From assembly GCF_002288925.2 (NCBI RefSeq), contig NW_022098001.1, positions 1,087,205 through 1,151,204 of the forward strand: a stretch of 64,000 nt of DNA. Reading direction: 5' to 3'. This DNA is from Delphinapterus leucas. Its lineage: Eukaryota; Chordata; Mammalia; Artiodactyla; Monodontidae. A program made the position numbers and the translations under genes. The notes under the pieces were generated by a model, which was not told the DNA's origin, did not search any database, and worked only from the letters and a program-made list of their open reading frames with translations. Within the stretch, counting starts at the first letter, position 1. Each line of letters starts with the position of its first letter. This document shows, piece by piece, positions 1-11,390 of the stretch.

Positions 1-237
1 CTGTGCAATTCCACATAAGTGAAGTTCTAGAACTGGCAGAACTAATCTATGGTGATACAAATTAGAACCGTGGTTACCTCTAGGGTGCAGGAGGATTGGC
101 TGGAAAAATGCACAAGGGAACTTCCTGGATGTTTCACTATCTTTATTGGGTTATACGGGCGTATGCATTTGTCAAACAGTGAATTCTACACTTAAAATCC
201 ATGAATTTCATCTATAAATTACACCTCAGTAAAAAGA
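1..237 (+). repeat. L1M-type LINE 3' end (sense)
   Basis: The text resembles the 3' UTR of old mammalian L1M elements in sense orientation: a 'gtggttacctctagggtg' block, then 'gtatgcatttgtcaa', ending in 'acctcagtaaaaag'. The 5' part lies outside the window. It sits in an intron of NUDCD1 upstream of the first visible exon. The class is recognised from memory; the subfamily is not resolved. Confidence 0.7.
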
Positions 238-1365
238 ATATGTAAATAAAAGGTAAACAAAGGTTGTGTCTTGTAAGACTATAATCCTCTATCCCAACTA
301 CCATTCCTCTTTGTAAATCTATTGTTCCAGATACTTCATTCCCTAATCATTTGGATTAATAAAATTAGTCTCTTTCATTTTAGATCAAGTCTTAGTAATT
401 ATTGAATTCAGTGATGGTTAATGAATGGTATTAGGCACTTAATTTTTAAAATGGTCAGATTTTGTCAGAAGTGGATTAAAATTAGATATTTTTATTAAAT
501 ATAATTCTTGGTTAGTGGTATTTTACCCATCCATGTGAGTCTTGATGTGACTCTGAATTCTGCTAGTCTAAGAAATATATATCTAGTTCAAAATTGTTTT
601 TAAATTAAGCAGATACCTTGAAATCATTTTATTAATGGAGAAATTTGGTGACTTCGTTATACTTTTTAATGTATTATTTTAAAAACTCAATATCTGAAAG
701 TTTCTTTCAAAAATATTTTATATTTCCATATATTCTATTTAAACATATCTTACTAGTGTGTGTGAGAGATGAGGATAGCATTTTTAAATTGGCAAACCAG
801 CTGGAACATACTGCTAAATATAAGTCATCAAGCAGTAACCCAGCCAAGGTTTAGGAGAAGAGCTGGACCTTATGCAAATAGTTTCAGCATTTAACACATG
901 AATATAGACCAGTGTTCTTTTTTCATTAAATTTGAGGTGCTTGATTACTATTTTATGTTACAAAAGATAATTACAGTGCTGTGTTGGTGGTATCATTGGT
1001 TTAAAAATACATGATTTTTTGGTACTTGATTATATTATTCATCTCATTTTCAGTAGTTAATGTTCCTTGTAGTTTTGGAAGGATTTGTTAACTAATCTGT
1101 AGTTTATTATGTATGGGGCTGTGTGTTCCTTTTTGCTTGGATGATAGGATGTGATTCTAGTTTTAAAATGTAGAAATGCATTTGTGCTAAAAGAGTAACA
1201 TTGACTAGATATGCCAGTTTAATGATGGTTCATAAATTCTTTATAACTAAAACTGTACGAATTCTAACTTCTTTAGCTAGCAACTGACTGAGAACAGTAT
1301 TTATGCATTCTGGTCACTAGGTACAAGTTCTTTAATAGTTATTTACATATATTTTTTCAGAGAGG
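238..1365. other. Intronic sequence, nothing recognised
   Basis: AT-rich NUDCD1 intron sequence. I see no conserved reading frame with splice sites and no repeat that I can name. The short open frame at 645-854 has no flanking acceptor or donor context and low-complexity composition. Confidence 0.5.
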
Positions 1366-1600
1366 CAGAATAGTGCAGTAGTGAAGAACATGGACTTGGA
1401 GCCAGACTGCTTTACTAGCTTGTGACCTTGGCAAGTTACTTAACCTCTCAGTGCTTTCTTTTCTTACTTGTAAAATGGAGATGATAATAGTGCTTACTTT
1501 ATTTGTTTGTGGTGAGCAGTAAATGAGTTAAAACATGTAAAGTGCTTAAGATAGCACCTAGCTTACGGTAAGCATTAGGTAAGTACAAGCTGCTGTCATT
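1366..1600 (+). repeat. MIR SINE (sense)
   Basis: Typical MIR order: 'gcagtagtgaagaacatgga', the core 'cttggcaagttacttaacct', 'tgtaaaatggagatgataat', and a tail with 'taaagtgcttaagatagcac'. This is an ancient tRNA-derived SINE, nearly full length, in an intron. Confidence 0.85.
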
Positions 1601-1640
1601 ATTTTTATTATCATCATTATCACCATCATCATCATCATTC
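1596..1640. repeat. (ATC)n/(ATT)n microsatellite
   Basis: Runs of tat-tatc, atc and cat triplets lie directly on the 3' tail of the MIR element, a common place for microsatellites to arise. Confidence 0.8.
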
Positions 1641-2670
1641 AAGATTAGCTTTCTCCTTAGAAAATGTAACTAAGTCTGGGCATTATTGACCATGGTGGTA
1701 GTTTTTAATGCTAATGATAGGAACTCATTACATAAGAAAGATATTATTTTGTATAGTCTCTTAAAATACAAGAAGTTTTAGAAAATTTTAAAGTACTGTA
1801 ATTAATTCATGAGGTAGTGATAATAGCCTTGAAAAAGAATATCTGATAAGTTTGCATGTTCTATTTGATAATTACGATAATAGTTACTATCGTGTTCTTG
1901 CAATTGTTTCCTTGCAATTGTGTTCCAGGGCATGGGTTAGTATGGCCCACGTGTACCAGAGATGGCACATGGAAAAGGTTGCTTTGCTGTGAAACAGCTA
2001 CCACCAACATCACTTTTCTCTGTATTATAGCAACAGCCAGCTTACCTGGATTTCCTTTCCTATTCAAGAGGCACGTGGGCAACTCCCTATCCCATGTCCA
2101 CAGTCTGCCCTGACTCAGCTCTCTCTCCCTTTTCTGCTGCATCAGTCCTTAATCTTAGCGTTCCCCGATGGGTCCTTTTTTTATTGATTTAACTAACGTT
2201 CCTGATATTTAGGTTAATAATATATTATGGCTACTAGTTTGTGATAATGAAAGTAATTGTTGGCTCCAGACACAAAGAGGTACCTTTAGTTATAGGCCCT
2301 TTCCAGTTAACTTTATGTGCCCCCCCGACCATTCCCCAGTGAAATAGCTCATAGATTCATGCTGCTTGCATTTTTCTATTACTGAAGATTGGTAACACAC
2401 AGCACACCTGAACTGCAGCAGTACTTTCTGAGTGGTGTTACTCTTCTCAATCACTCCAGTGGTGCCTTCTTGTCTATTAAATCTATATTGTTTACCCTTG
2501 GATGATAGGTTTTCCATCATATGCAGAATGAAAATGAACATGATTTTTGGTAAAACATCCTCTGGACATCAGAGGGGTAATTTCTGTGGAAGATTCTTCT
2601 GTTTGGTATTGGTTGTATAACTTGTATAGTTGCTCAATGTAACATTACTTTTCTCATCTTAAACTTCTAG
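1641..2670. other. Intronic sequence ending in a splice acceptor
   Basis: No named repeat. The last bases are a pyrimidine-rich stretch ending in 'aaacttctag', the 3' splice site of the exon that begins at 2671. Confidence 0.5.
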
Positions 2671-2815
2671 CTTGGAGATTTCCTTGATTAAGAAGAATGA
2701 AGGACTGACATGGCCAGAGCTGGTGGTCGGTGATAAACAGGGGGAATTTATTAGAGACTCAGCCCAATGTGCTGCAATAGCTGAACGTTTGATGCATTTG
2801 ACCTCTGATGAACTG
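2671..2815 (+). CDS. NUDCD1: NUDCD1 coding exon (CS-domain end), internal
   Basis: This 145-nt exon has acceptor 'cttctag' before 2671 and donor 'GTAAGC' from 2816. The first base completes a codon begun in the previous exon; from 2672 the frame reads LEISLIKKNEGLTWPELVVG and continues to a final Leu codon at 2813-2815, so it ends in phase 0. The peptide matches my memory of the middle of NUDCD1, with the Trp-Pro pair typical of the end of a CS/p23-like NudC domain. NUDCD1 is a NudC-family protein regarded as an HSP90 co-chaperone-type factor and was first described as the tumour antigen CML66. If the protein is about 583 residues as in human, this exon covers about residues 343-391. The open frame continues into the intron to 2944, but the consensus donor and the match of the next exon argue that it stops at 2815. 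Confidence 0.95.
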
Positions 2816-2984
2816 GTAAGCAATTGCAATAGCAGTGTGATTTCCCAAGGATCCAGAAGTATGTTATGTGAGGATTATACCATGTTTTTCAAACATTATT
2901 TTGCTTTTCCTAATGTAAGAGACAGATTAGGTATCACTGACTAGTGTTTGAATATGGCTTAAAATTCTAATATATATTCCTTAT

Positions 2985-3110
2985 ACTGTGTGAATATATA
3001 TATGTGTGTGGGCATGTTGTACATATAGGGTGGGTGTGCATGTATGGTTGTATGTATATATGTATCTCTCGCTCTCTCAATATATGTACAGAGAGAAAAA
3101 AAGAGATATA
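2985..3110. repeat. TA/TG-rich simple sequence
   Basis: Interrupted tatatgtg, tgtatgtata and ctctcgctctc tracts immediately before the DNA-transposon fragment at 3111. Confidence 0.6.
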
Positions 3111-3307
3111 TAGTTGACACTTGAACAATGCAGTGGTTAGGGGACCAACCCTTGTACACTCAAAAATCCAAGTATAACTTTACAGTTGGTCCTCTGTATC
3201 TCCTGCTCACATCCTCAGATTCAACCAGTTGGATATTATATATTTCTGTAGTATGTATTTTAAGTGGACCTTTCCAGTTCAGACCCATGTTGTTCAAGTG
3301 TCAACTC
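3111..3307. mobile_element. Non-autonomous Tc1/mariner-Tigger-type DNA transposon (MITE)
   Basis: A 197-bp unit bounded by a perfect 17-bp terminal inverted repeat: agttgacacttgaacaa at 3112-3128 and its reverse complement at 3290-3306. It is flanked by TA on both sides (3109-3110 and 3308-3309), as expected for a TA target-site duplication of the Tc1/mariner superfamily. It contains no transposase frame and is therefore internally deleted. The superfamily follows from the TIR and TA site; I do not assign the exact Repbase family. Confidence 0.8.
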
Positions 3308-3455
3308 TATCTCTGTGTATATCTATATTCTCTTTTAGAAGAATTGACTGACCAAAGCTGACAGGGACAGAAATTATGATTTTACCCCCTACCTTGCTAA
3401 TAATCTACGTGTAGTCATTGAAATTTTCTGGGTACTCTTAGAATATCACAAGGGG

Positions 3456-3460
<5 letters not shown>

Positions 3461-3486
<26 letters not shown>
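3461..3486. repeat. (GT)13 microsatellite
   Basis: An uninterrupted GT dinucleotide run followed by 'atacatata'. Confidence 0.95.
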
Positions 3487-4079
3487 ATACATATAAAACA
3501 TACAACTGTGAGATTTTTGTTGAGTATGTTCCTACTCCGATAACATTTAAGATAATGTTAAGAATTTGAACAAATTCAGCAATACACTAGAACTTCAGTT
3601 ATGTTCCTTTACCAAAACATATCAGCAAATTTAAAATGTCTGATTTATTGCCATCTGGAATTATAGCAATGAGGAAGATTATATAAAGAAGTATTTATAC
3701 TCTAGGGTTAGTTGCATCCTAAGGTAGAAAGGAAAGATTAGAATATTGAAGGTAAATGTCTCTGACAAAAGAAAACATGACCAAAATGGAGAAACCAAGT
3801 TTCACATTTTCTAGCATAATGGAAAATTTCAAGAATCACTGGAATTCATATGTATGACTATAGAACTTTGATTTCATAGCCCTCTTGTTACAAGCCATGC
3901 AGACTGCATTGCTCTGTGTTCATTCAATATTCAGCAAGTATTTATTGTGATAGGGCTCTGGGGATATAATTATAGTGATAGTAGTGGGGGTTTGTTTTGA
4001 GATTGTAGATAATTGCTACTAACTGTCTTTTAAACTTGATGATTTCAAATGAATATTCATATATATGAGTAAGTTATTT
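3487..4079. other. Intronic sequence, little recognised
   Basis: Mostly unremarkable. A short stretch near 3920-3990 ('attcagcaagtatttattgtg', 'ctctggggatata') resembles a decayed mammalian-wide repeat of the MIR or L2 type, too short to assign. Confidence 0.4.
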
Positions 4080-5040
4080 ATGCCTAAACACTAGTATGTT
4101 TGTTACTTTTAAAATAAAAAACAGAATCTTGTCATCTCTAACTGAAGGCAGTTTTGTGTTTTTCAAATCTTTATACTTTTTCTTGCCTTACTGCATTGAT
4201 TAGAACCTCTAATCCACTGTAAAATAGGAATGGTGAATAGTGAAAGCAGATATTCTTGCCTTATTCATGATCTTGGGGAGAAGACTGAATTTTCACTATT
4301 AAGTATGATGGATTCTTTTTATCACTTTGAGGAAATTTCTTCTATTCCTAGTATGCTAAGGGTATTTATCATGATGGTCATGATGTATTATTATTCTTTT
4401 TTACATATCACTGGTTTGGTTTACTAATATGTTATTGAAGAGTTTTACATTTATGTTTGTGAGGAATATTGGGGCCTATGGTTATTGTTTTGTTTTGTGT
4501 TTTTACTGTCTTTATCTACTTTTGGTATCTGGGTAATGCTGAGTTCATAAAATGAGTGGCGAAGTGTTGCTATCTTCTATTTCTGGAAGAGATTGTGTAG
4601 ACTTGGCATTATATGTTGTTTAATAGACGTTGCCAGTGAAACTATCTGGACTGGAGTTTTCTTTTTTGAAGGTTTTAAACCATGAATTTAATTTCTTTAA
4701 TAGTTAAAGGATTATTTGGGGCATCTATTTCTATTCACTTTATTTTTCCTTTTTTTTCAGTTTCCAATTTCATTCATTTCTGTTATTACATTTATTTCTC
4801 TCTTTTGCTTGCTTTAGATTTATTTTGCTCTTTTTTGAAGGTGAAAGCTTAGATGATTGATTTTTGAACTTTCTCCTTTTCTAATGAAAGCATGTAATGC
4901 TATACACTTCCTTCTAAATACTACATTAGCTGCATCCCCAACATTTTCTGCCTGTTTTCTTAATCCCGTTACTGATTGATTTGATTTGATGCTGGATTTC
5001 AGTTTTTTGCATGGCTGGTTTATTCTTTGTTTGTTCTTAG
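4080..5040 (-). repeat. Old L1M ORF2 fragment (antisense)
   Basis: Read on the + strand this shows the antisense L1 reverse-transcriptase landmarks in decayed form: 'cttgccttattcatgatctt', 'atctttggtatctgggtaat'-like text near 4520, and endonuclease-region text 'gctgcatccccaacatttt' near 4930. Many indels and stops indicate an ancient L1M copy. It lies in the NUDCD1 intron opposite to the gene. Confidence 0.7.
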
Positions 5041-5969
5041 TCCTAGGGCGGAACTTTTCATGAATCTCAACTGAAAGTCTGGAATGTTTACCAGGGTTTC
5101 TCCTCCTGTGTGGGCCCTGATCTCTAATTTTTGTCTCCCAAGCACTTTGATAATTATCAAAACTCAGCTTTTTAGCCCCTTATCCTCTGCTTTCCACTTG
5201 TCTTTTTCAGCTCAGCTTGAAATAACAGATAACTCTAGGAAAGCAGCATAGTCTTGGGTTCTCCTTGCTATTCCCTTTTCTCTATAATCTTGTCCTGTTA
5301 AATACTGGCTGCTTTGATAGTCCTTAGCTTTTAATTTTTGCCCTCCCATCTCTAACATATGGGTAATTGAAAGGAGAAGGGAGGGAGGAGTGGGGAGGGT
5401 GCTTTCTTTTCTGCTGGATGTATATATCTTCTTGAGACACTGTGACAAAATGGCCCCAGCTAATTGCTGGAATTACCTTCTCAGCCAGCCACTGCAACCA
5501 GAATTGTTTCATTGGTACTTAGAAAGGAGAAGACAGCCACAGCTAGCTGGGTGCTTTCTTTTCTGCTGGATGTGTATATCTTCTTGAGATACTGTGACAA
5601 AATGGCCCCAGCTAATTGCTGGAATTACCTTCTCAGCCAGCCACTGCAACCAGAATTGTTTCCATTGATACTTAGAAAGGAGAAGACAACCCCAGCTAGC
5701 TGGCTCCATATCCCAGCTGGAAAATGGACAGATTTGATAATGTCTGTAACTTCCAGACATTTAGTTTCACAGACTCTCTGGTCCTTTCATTAGGTTCTCA
5801 GTAACATGACTGCATTTTGGCAAACTAGTTGTGTGGACATTTTATCAGTTGTTATAGAATTGTATTTCTGTTATATGCATGTGAATGTATAACTTATCTT
5901 TTAAGTGATCCTTTTTTACTCTTTGAGGGATATAAGACCAAACAGTGATTTTTGCATTCAAACAGTGAA
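5041..5969. repeat. Unclassified repeat-like segment with a 152-bp tandem duplication
   Basis: The stretch from 5400 to 5551 is repeated at 5552-5703 with a few substitutions; both units start with 'tgctttcttttctgctgga'. The duplicated frame produces the paired open frames seen on both strands, which I do not consider coding. The segment separates two antisense L1M pieces and may belong to the same old element or be a separate insertion. Confidence 0.7.
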
Positions 5970-7320
5970 CATATTAAAATTACTTTAATGATTCCATTTA
6001 TCTCTACTTTTGGCATATTTTTCACGATACCTCTGTGTTTTTGTTTGGGTGGATATTTGTGTGTGTGTTTAGTGGTTGTTCTAGAGTTTATAGTATAACA
6101 TCTTCACCTTATCACCATCTATCCTCAAAATATATCACTTAACTCATAACTTAAAAACTTTACAGTATATTTCCATTCCATCCTTTGTATTATTTTTGTC
6201 ATTTTATTTCTGTGTTGTAAACTTCATGATATGTTATTATTTTAACTTTAGTCAGTCAGTTTTCTTTTAAAGAGATTAAAAATGCAGGGTGAAAAAGCCT
6301 TATATTGATCCAAATATTTGTCATTTCCTCTTTTTTACATTCCTTTGTGTTGATTCAGATTGCCATCTTGTGTCATTTTTTTCCTGGCTGAAGAACTTCT
6401 TTTGTCATTTCTTGCAATGTAGTTCTGCTGGATAAATTCTTTCAGCTTTTGTTTGTCTGCAGAAATACATGTCTTCCTTGTCTGCAAAAATACTTGAGTT
6501 CCTTCTTTTAAAGCGATTTTTGTTAAGGGTGTAAGTCAGTGCTGACAGGGTTTTTTTCCCTTTCAGAACTTCAAATATACTCCATTGTTTTCTGGCTTGT
6601 GTAGTTTCTGATGAGAAGTCAGCTGTCATTTGTAATTTTGTTCCTCTGTCAGTAATGTGATTTTTCCCTCCTGTAACCACTTTTAAGATTTTCTCTTTAT
6701 TACTTGGAGAATAATTTCATTTTTCTCATTTTTAGCAATTTCATTGTAGTGTGACTTGCTCTGTGTTTTTTTTTTTTTCTCTTAATGTTTGTTATGCTTG
6801 GGGTTCTTTGACCTTCTTTAATCTGTAGGATTATAGTTTTCATCAAATTTGAAAAAAAAATTGCCATTATTTCTTCAAAATTTTTTCCATTCTTCTTGCA
6901 TTCTTCCAAATACTCATATGTTAGACCATTTGATATTGTTCCACAGGTCACTAGGGTTCTCATCTTTTGTGTGTGTTTTTATTTTTTGTCTTCTCTGCTT
7001 CATTTTTAGATAGACTCTATTACTATTTTAGATAGACTGTTACATTTTAGATGGACTCCAACTCACTGGTTGTCTTTTCTTCTGCAATGTCTAATCGGCT
7101 GTCAATCCCATCTAATATTGTGTTTTCCATTTCAGATATTGTATTTTCATATCTAGAATTTCAGTTTAGTTCTTTTTTATATCTTCCATATTTCTCAGTG
7201 TGTTTGTTTTTCTTTACATCTCTGAGTATATAGAACAAGTTTATAATAGCTGTTTTCATATCTTTCTCTGCTGATTCCATCATTCTTTTTTGTGTCTGTT
7301 TTTAAGTTTTTATTGGTCAT
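5970..7320 (-). repeat. Old L1M 5'/ORF1-side fragment (antisense)
   Basis: Text such as 'tggttgttctagagtttata', 'tttctgatgagaagtcagct' and 'ttcattttt...agattttctctttattact' is characteristic of the ORF1 and inter-ORF part of L1M elements read antisense. It continues the same orientation as the 4080-5040 piece. It ends roughly 100 bp before the NUDCD1 exon at 7417. Confidence 0.7.
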
Positions 7321-7416
7321 GAGTCTAAAATTTAATATTTAATTATTGCTGTAATCTTAACATTGTTGAGTATGAAGAAATTCATTCTCTTGTTGTTATT
7401 TCTTTTATGGTCTAAG

Positions 7417-7542
7417 AATCCAAATCCAGATAAAGGTAAACCTCCTTGTAATGCTCAAGAGTTAGAAGAATGTGATATTTTCTTTGAAGAGAGCTCCAGT
7501 TTATGCAGATTTGATGGCAGTACATTAAAAACTACTCATGTG
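7417..7542 (+). CDS. NUDCD1: NUDCD1 coding exon, internal (126 nt)
   Basis: The acceptor is 'tctaag' just before 7417 and the donor is GTAAGT from 7543. The exon is phase 0 at both ends and encodes 42 residues starting [20 protein letters not shown], with the acidic run EECDIFFEE and ending in HV. It matches the segment of NUDCD1 after the CS domain. The joint with the preceding exon (SDEL|NPNP) and with the next (THV|VNLG) keeps one open frame. The open frame to the left from 7363 is intronic, because the upstream residues are hydrophobic and unlike NUDCD1. The pyrimidine tract of the acceptor is weak, and the sequence just upstream is close to an old L1M fragment. Confidence 0.95.
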
Positions 7543-9082
7543 GTAAGTTCTTGATAATGATATTTCTAAAAATTTGTGAATAAATAAAAGTTATTCAGAT
7601 GAGATGATAATTGATTGACTAAATACTATTTTGCAAAGACAGGTTGATTGTCAGTTACTGGCTGTGACGTAAATTTCTTCACTCCCTAAAGTAGCCATCA
7701 TTTTATATCGTCATCCCTAATTAAACAATGTTGTATGTTTGGCAGTACTACATATTGATATCTTTCAGTGGGCTTTTTTTTGTGCAGTTTTTCTATGTGT
7801 AGTTGTGCCTGTAATATATAACAACTTAATATCTAACTTTCCTCTCACTCACTGTCCTTTCCTAACTTTTTTTGGATACTTAACATTTTTTTAACTAATG
7901 GCTGGGTATTACAATACTCAAAGGTGTTATAAAAATGAGCATTTTTTTGATTATACCTATGTAGACAAATGAGGTGGAATGGCATAAGACCAGTGGGTAG
8001 AAAGAGGTATCATTCAAGCTTGTACCAAAATTACTTACTCTTATGATTAATTTCTGCATCTGCTTTGCTCTCCTATAACTAACTAACTCCAATAATTTCT
8101 AAAAAGCACAGAGATGACATTTTGCTTACCACAGTGTACCTAACACCCACCAAAGGTTCTGATTCTGATAACTGCTTAAAAACATTTTTAGACTGATCTC
8201 TTGGTGACAGTCATAGAAATAGAAATTGTTTCAGGTGCATCTTGGATCTCAAGAAATTTGCATACACTTTTATGTTTCCCTTCTTTGTCAATCACTCCTC
8301 TAACTGAAGAGTAAACAAAGTTCTTGGTCATATTATTTTATGCAATCTGGGCATTGATCCAAAGCCCAGATGATCAAAGTCGTTAGATTTTTTTAGGCGT
8401 TTTGCTTCTTAGATATTGTTTAGTTCTGACATAATCCCATAGATAACTCCCTTAATGGTGAGTGAAGAGCCATTACACAATTACTCTTACTTCCTTGGGT
8501 TAGATTTTAGAAAATCATTCTTAAGTGTGACTGATGAAAGACTCTTCAATCTGACTAACTGTAGATTATTTATTCTTGAAGAATCTGGCCTTTCTTCCTA
8601 AAGTTATAGTCTTAGGAGCTATAACTTTTAGGTACTGTTTCCTGCCTAACTTTTATAGAGAAGACACCTGATCTTAGATGTCGTAAAATGTTATTGTTTA
8701 AGCTTAGCTTCTCCAAGAATTTCATTTCATTTTAGTATAGCACTACTAAGTAGTACTGATCAAGTAGTTTAAGGTTGGTCATTGAGAGGCACCTAGTTAA
8801 TGATACCTCTCTTTATTTGCTATGTTTAAGCATACTAAAAATTAAAACCAAGGAGTAACAGAAGGGGACCAAAGTAAAACATTTGTTACTTACAAATTAG
8901 GGTACAAAAGCCCCATCTGCTGACTAAATCCTAGAATTTAGCAAATTTAACCTTAGTCACAGGCAGTGCCAAACCAGATCTGCTGACCCTGGTGGAGCGG
9001 TGGAAACATCTTATTCCCTGAGGCCTCTAGCTCCTTAGAGGAAGAAGTTGATACTACTACTTACATACTTATGTAAATATAT
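7543..9082. other. Start of the 37-kb NUDCD1 intron, no named repeat
   Basis: About 1.5 kb of AT-rich sequence in which I recognise neither a repeat family nor an exon. Open frames here are short and lack splice context. Confidence 0.5.
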
Positions 9083-10235
9083 ACTCTCTTCTGTTTTTCT
9101 AAGCTTTGTTGAAGTTCTCACTTTGTTCATTCTTCTCCCAAGCTCAGTGGGCATCTTTATGACCATTATTTTGAACTCTTTATCAGTTAAATCACTTATC
9201 TGTTTCATTAAGGTCTCTTTCTGAGGTTTTATCTTATTGCTTCCTTTGAAAGATATTCCTCTGTTTCTTCATTTTCCTTGACTTGCTGTGTTGGTTTCTA
9301 TCCGTTAAATAAAATAGCCATCTCTCCCAGTAAAGACGTGGTCTTGTATAGGAGATGAACCTTATTGTTCAACTCTGCCCCTAGTTCTTAGTTGCCTCTC
9401 AGACTTTGTGATTGTCTGAGCAGCTTTTTTTTTTTTTGGCTCCCCGTAATTGAGGGTGTGCCAAGACCTGTTAGTGTCCCAAAACGGACGATCTCAGTCA
9501 GCACCTGAATTCAGGCTGGTTGGAAGCCAGACCCTCAGGCATCAGGTTTTGAAGTACACAAATGTGTACAGTCCTGTGGGATCTCAAACATAAGTCAGCC
9601 CCACTGTCCACCAGAGCCAGATGGTCTAGAGGTATACCCTGGGCGACAGTCGCAAAAATTGGGGCACCAGATGAGTATGCAAGCTCCTTTCCTGGAGATA
9701 CCAGTGACTTAAGAGTAAGGCAGAAGGAATGTGCAAAGATGGCAGTCATTGGCCTCTGTCCACACAGAGCAGCAGCACCTCAGTAAGCCTCTAGGTGTGT
9801 GTCACACCAGAAACCTACCACTACTCTGAAGCTTTAGGACAAGCAGAGAGGGTTTTTTCACAGAAAGACTGGGGGTGTGTTTCGGTCTGCCATCTCCGTT
9901 GAGCCCTGTAGTGGTAGTCAGCCAGGAACTGTCTCTAATTGCTATAGTCCCATGGCACCAGGAATGCGAGCCTTACTGGCTGCCAGAACCAGGCAATCAG
10001 TGAGCATCCCCTGGGCAGAAACCACAAAAATCAGAGCACCAGATGTGTGTACAGGGTTCCCTCTGGGAGATTACTGGTGCTCTGAAGTGAGGCAGAGGAA
10101 GAGTGCAAACGATGGCACTCACTTCCTCTCCCTGAAGTATATTTCAGATGTGTGTTGAATTAGATGCTTGCCCCCTCCTTCATGGGAGGAGGTGAGTTCA
10201 GTATCTTTCAGTCTTGAACCAGTATCTCAATTGAG
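9083..10235 (-). repeat. L1M 5' region with tandem 5' UTR monomers (antisense)
   Basis: The left part carries antisense L1M text 'atgaccattattttgaactc' and 'ttatcagttaaatcacttat'. From about 9480 to 10140 there are two diverged copies of one roughly 360-bp unit: 'gggcaccagatgagtatgca' near 9661 corresponds to 'agagcaccagatgtgtgtac' near 10033, and 'aaagatggcagtcat' near 9735 to 'aacgatggcactcac' near 10108. Tandem 5' UTR repeats of this kind are known from old L1M elements. Open frames at 9498-9749, 9562-9786 and 9877-10158 are shadows of the monomers. Confidence 0.65.
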
Positions 10236-10433
10236 TTAAATTTGAGGCCAGAGTTTCTTTTTATAATGGTAAGCACTTTGATTTTTCTATCATTAGTCAT
10301 TTTTTATGAATATAAGGCAAAGATTCAGTGAAGTAAAAATGCATAAACATTGATGTTTGGGAATAAGTGGAATGGTAATAACTGAAACAACAATTAAGTA
10401 CTAAGTCCATCTTCTTTCTGAAGACAGATTTGG

Positions 10434-10548
10434 GGACTTCCCTGGAGGTCCAATGAAGGGGGTGCAGGTTCGATCCCTGGTCGGAGAACTAAGATCCCAC
10501 GTGCTGTGCGGTGCGGCCAAAAAAATAATAATTAAAAAAGTAAAAATA
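10434..10548 (+). mobile_element. CHR-type tRNA-derived SINE (sense)
   Basis: Starts 'ggacttccctgg', carries the box-B-like 'ggttcgatccctggtcgg', then 'aactaagatcccac' and 'gtgcggcc', followed by an A-rich tail. The 5' part lacks the usual segment with box A, so about 30 bp are deleted. A perfect 13-bp target-site duplication flanks it (aagacagatttgg at 10421-10433 and 10549-10561). CHR SINEs are known from cetaceans, hippopotamus and ruminants. Confidence 0.9.
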
Positions 10549-10561
10549 AAGACAGATTTGG

Positions 10562-11140
10562 TAGGTCAGTGTATTGTATGAAAGTCAAGGTCTGTCTGGT
10601 CAAATGTAGCTTGTTCAAAAATAGTTTCTTGGTGTACCTAAGAGGATACCAGTTGGCATGTCATGGGGGAAGGGAATGAAGGAGGCGCCAATATTGTGGA
10701 TATTCAGTGGTACATCCATTTTAGGCATCAGATAGTACTATATGGGTAATTCGTACTCCTTTCTGCAATGTTTACTTCAGATTTATCTTCTTGATATCAT
10801 TTGTCATGACTTTGGACAATTTGAAATTACCTGTACATGGAAAGGTCAGTATATGTCCTTAATTTAGAAGAAAAAAAAATACTGTAACAAAAAGGTCAGA
10901 ACTCTATATTGTAAATGACAGATTTTCCAAAATATAAAATTCCCTGAAAGAAATGTAAATTAGGGTTAGAATTTGGCATTTGGAAAGTAAAATGTTAAAT
11001 GAATATATGCAGCAGCAGAATAAAAGAGAAATATTAAATTTCAGAAGTGAAGGAGAAAAGTAATAAGATGTGATCACTGGGGTGTAAAGCTCAAATCAGA
11101 ATTTAGATACAGTTGAAGATGAATTATTTTTGCTTTTTTC
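10562..11140. other. Intronic sequence, nothing recognised
   Basis: AT-rich, no named repeat and no exon-like frame. Confidence 0.5.
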
Positions 11141-11390
11141 TAGAGCTGTGTTATCCAAAATATTAGTCACTAGCCACATAGCTTTTGAGCACTTGAGATG
11201 TGGCTAGTTTGTTTGAGATATGCTGTAAGTGTAAAATACACAACCAGATTTTGAAAACTTAGCATGAAAAAAAGAATGTGAAATATATTATTAATAATGA
11301 CTTTTATATGAATGTTCATGTTGAAATGATAGTTGGTTATGTTTGGTTAAGTAAAATACATTTATTAAAATGAATATATCCCATTTCTCT
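11141..11390. repeat. hAT-Charlie/MER5-like DNA transposon remnant
   Basis: 'agagctgtgttatccaaaat', 'gtcactagccacatag' and 'gagcacttgagatgtggcta' match the ends of the MER5 group of non-autonomous hAT-Charlie elements as I remember them. The right part is diverged. No terminal duplication could be defined. Confidence 0.55.

Noticed and set aside
2816..2944. Extension of the NUDCD1 frame after 2815
   Set aside because: A consensus donor at 2816 and the perfect join to the exon at 7417 make this intron read-through.
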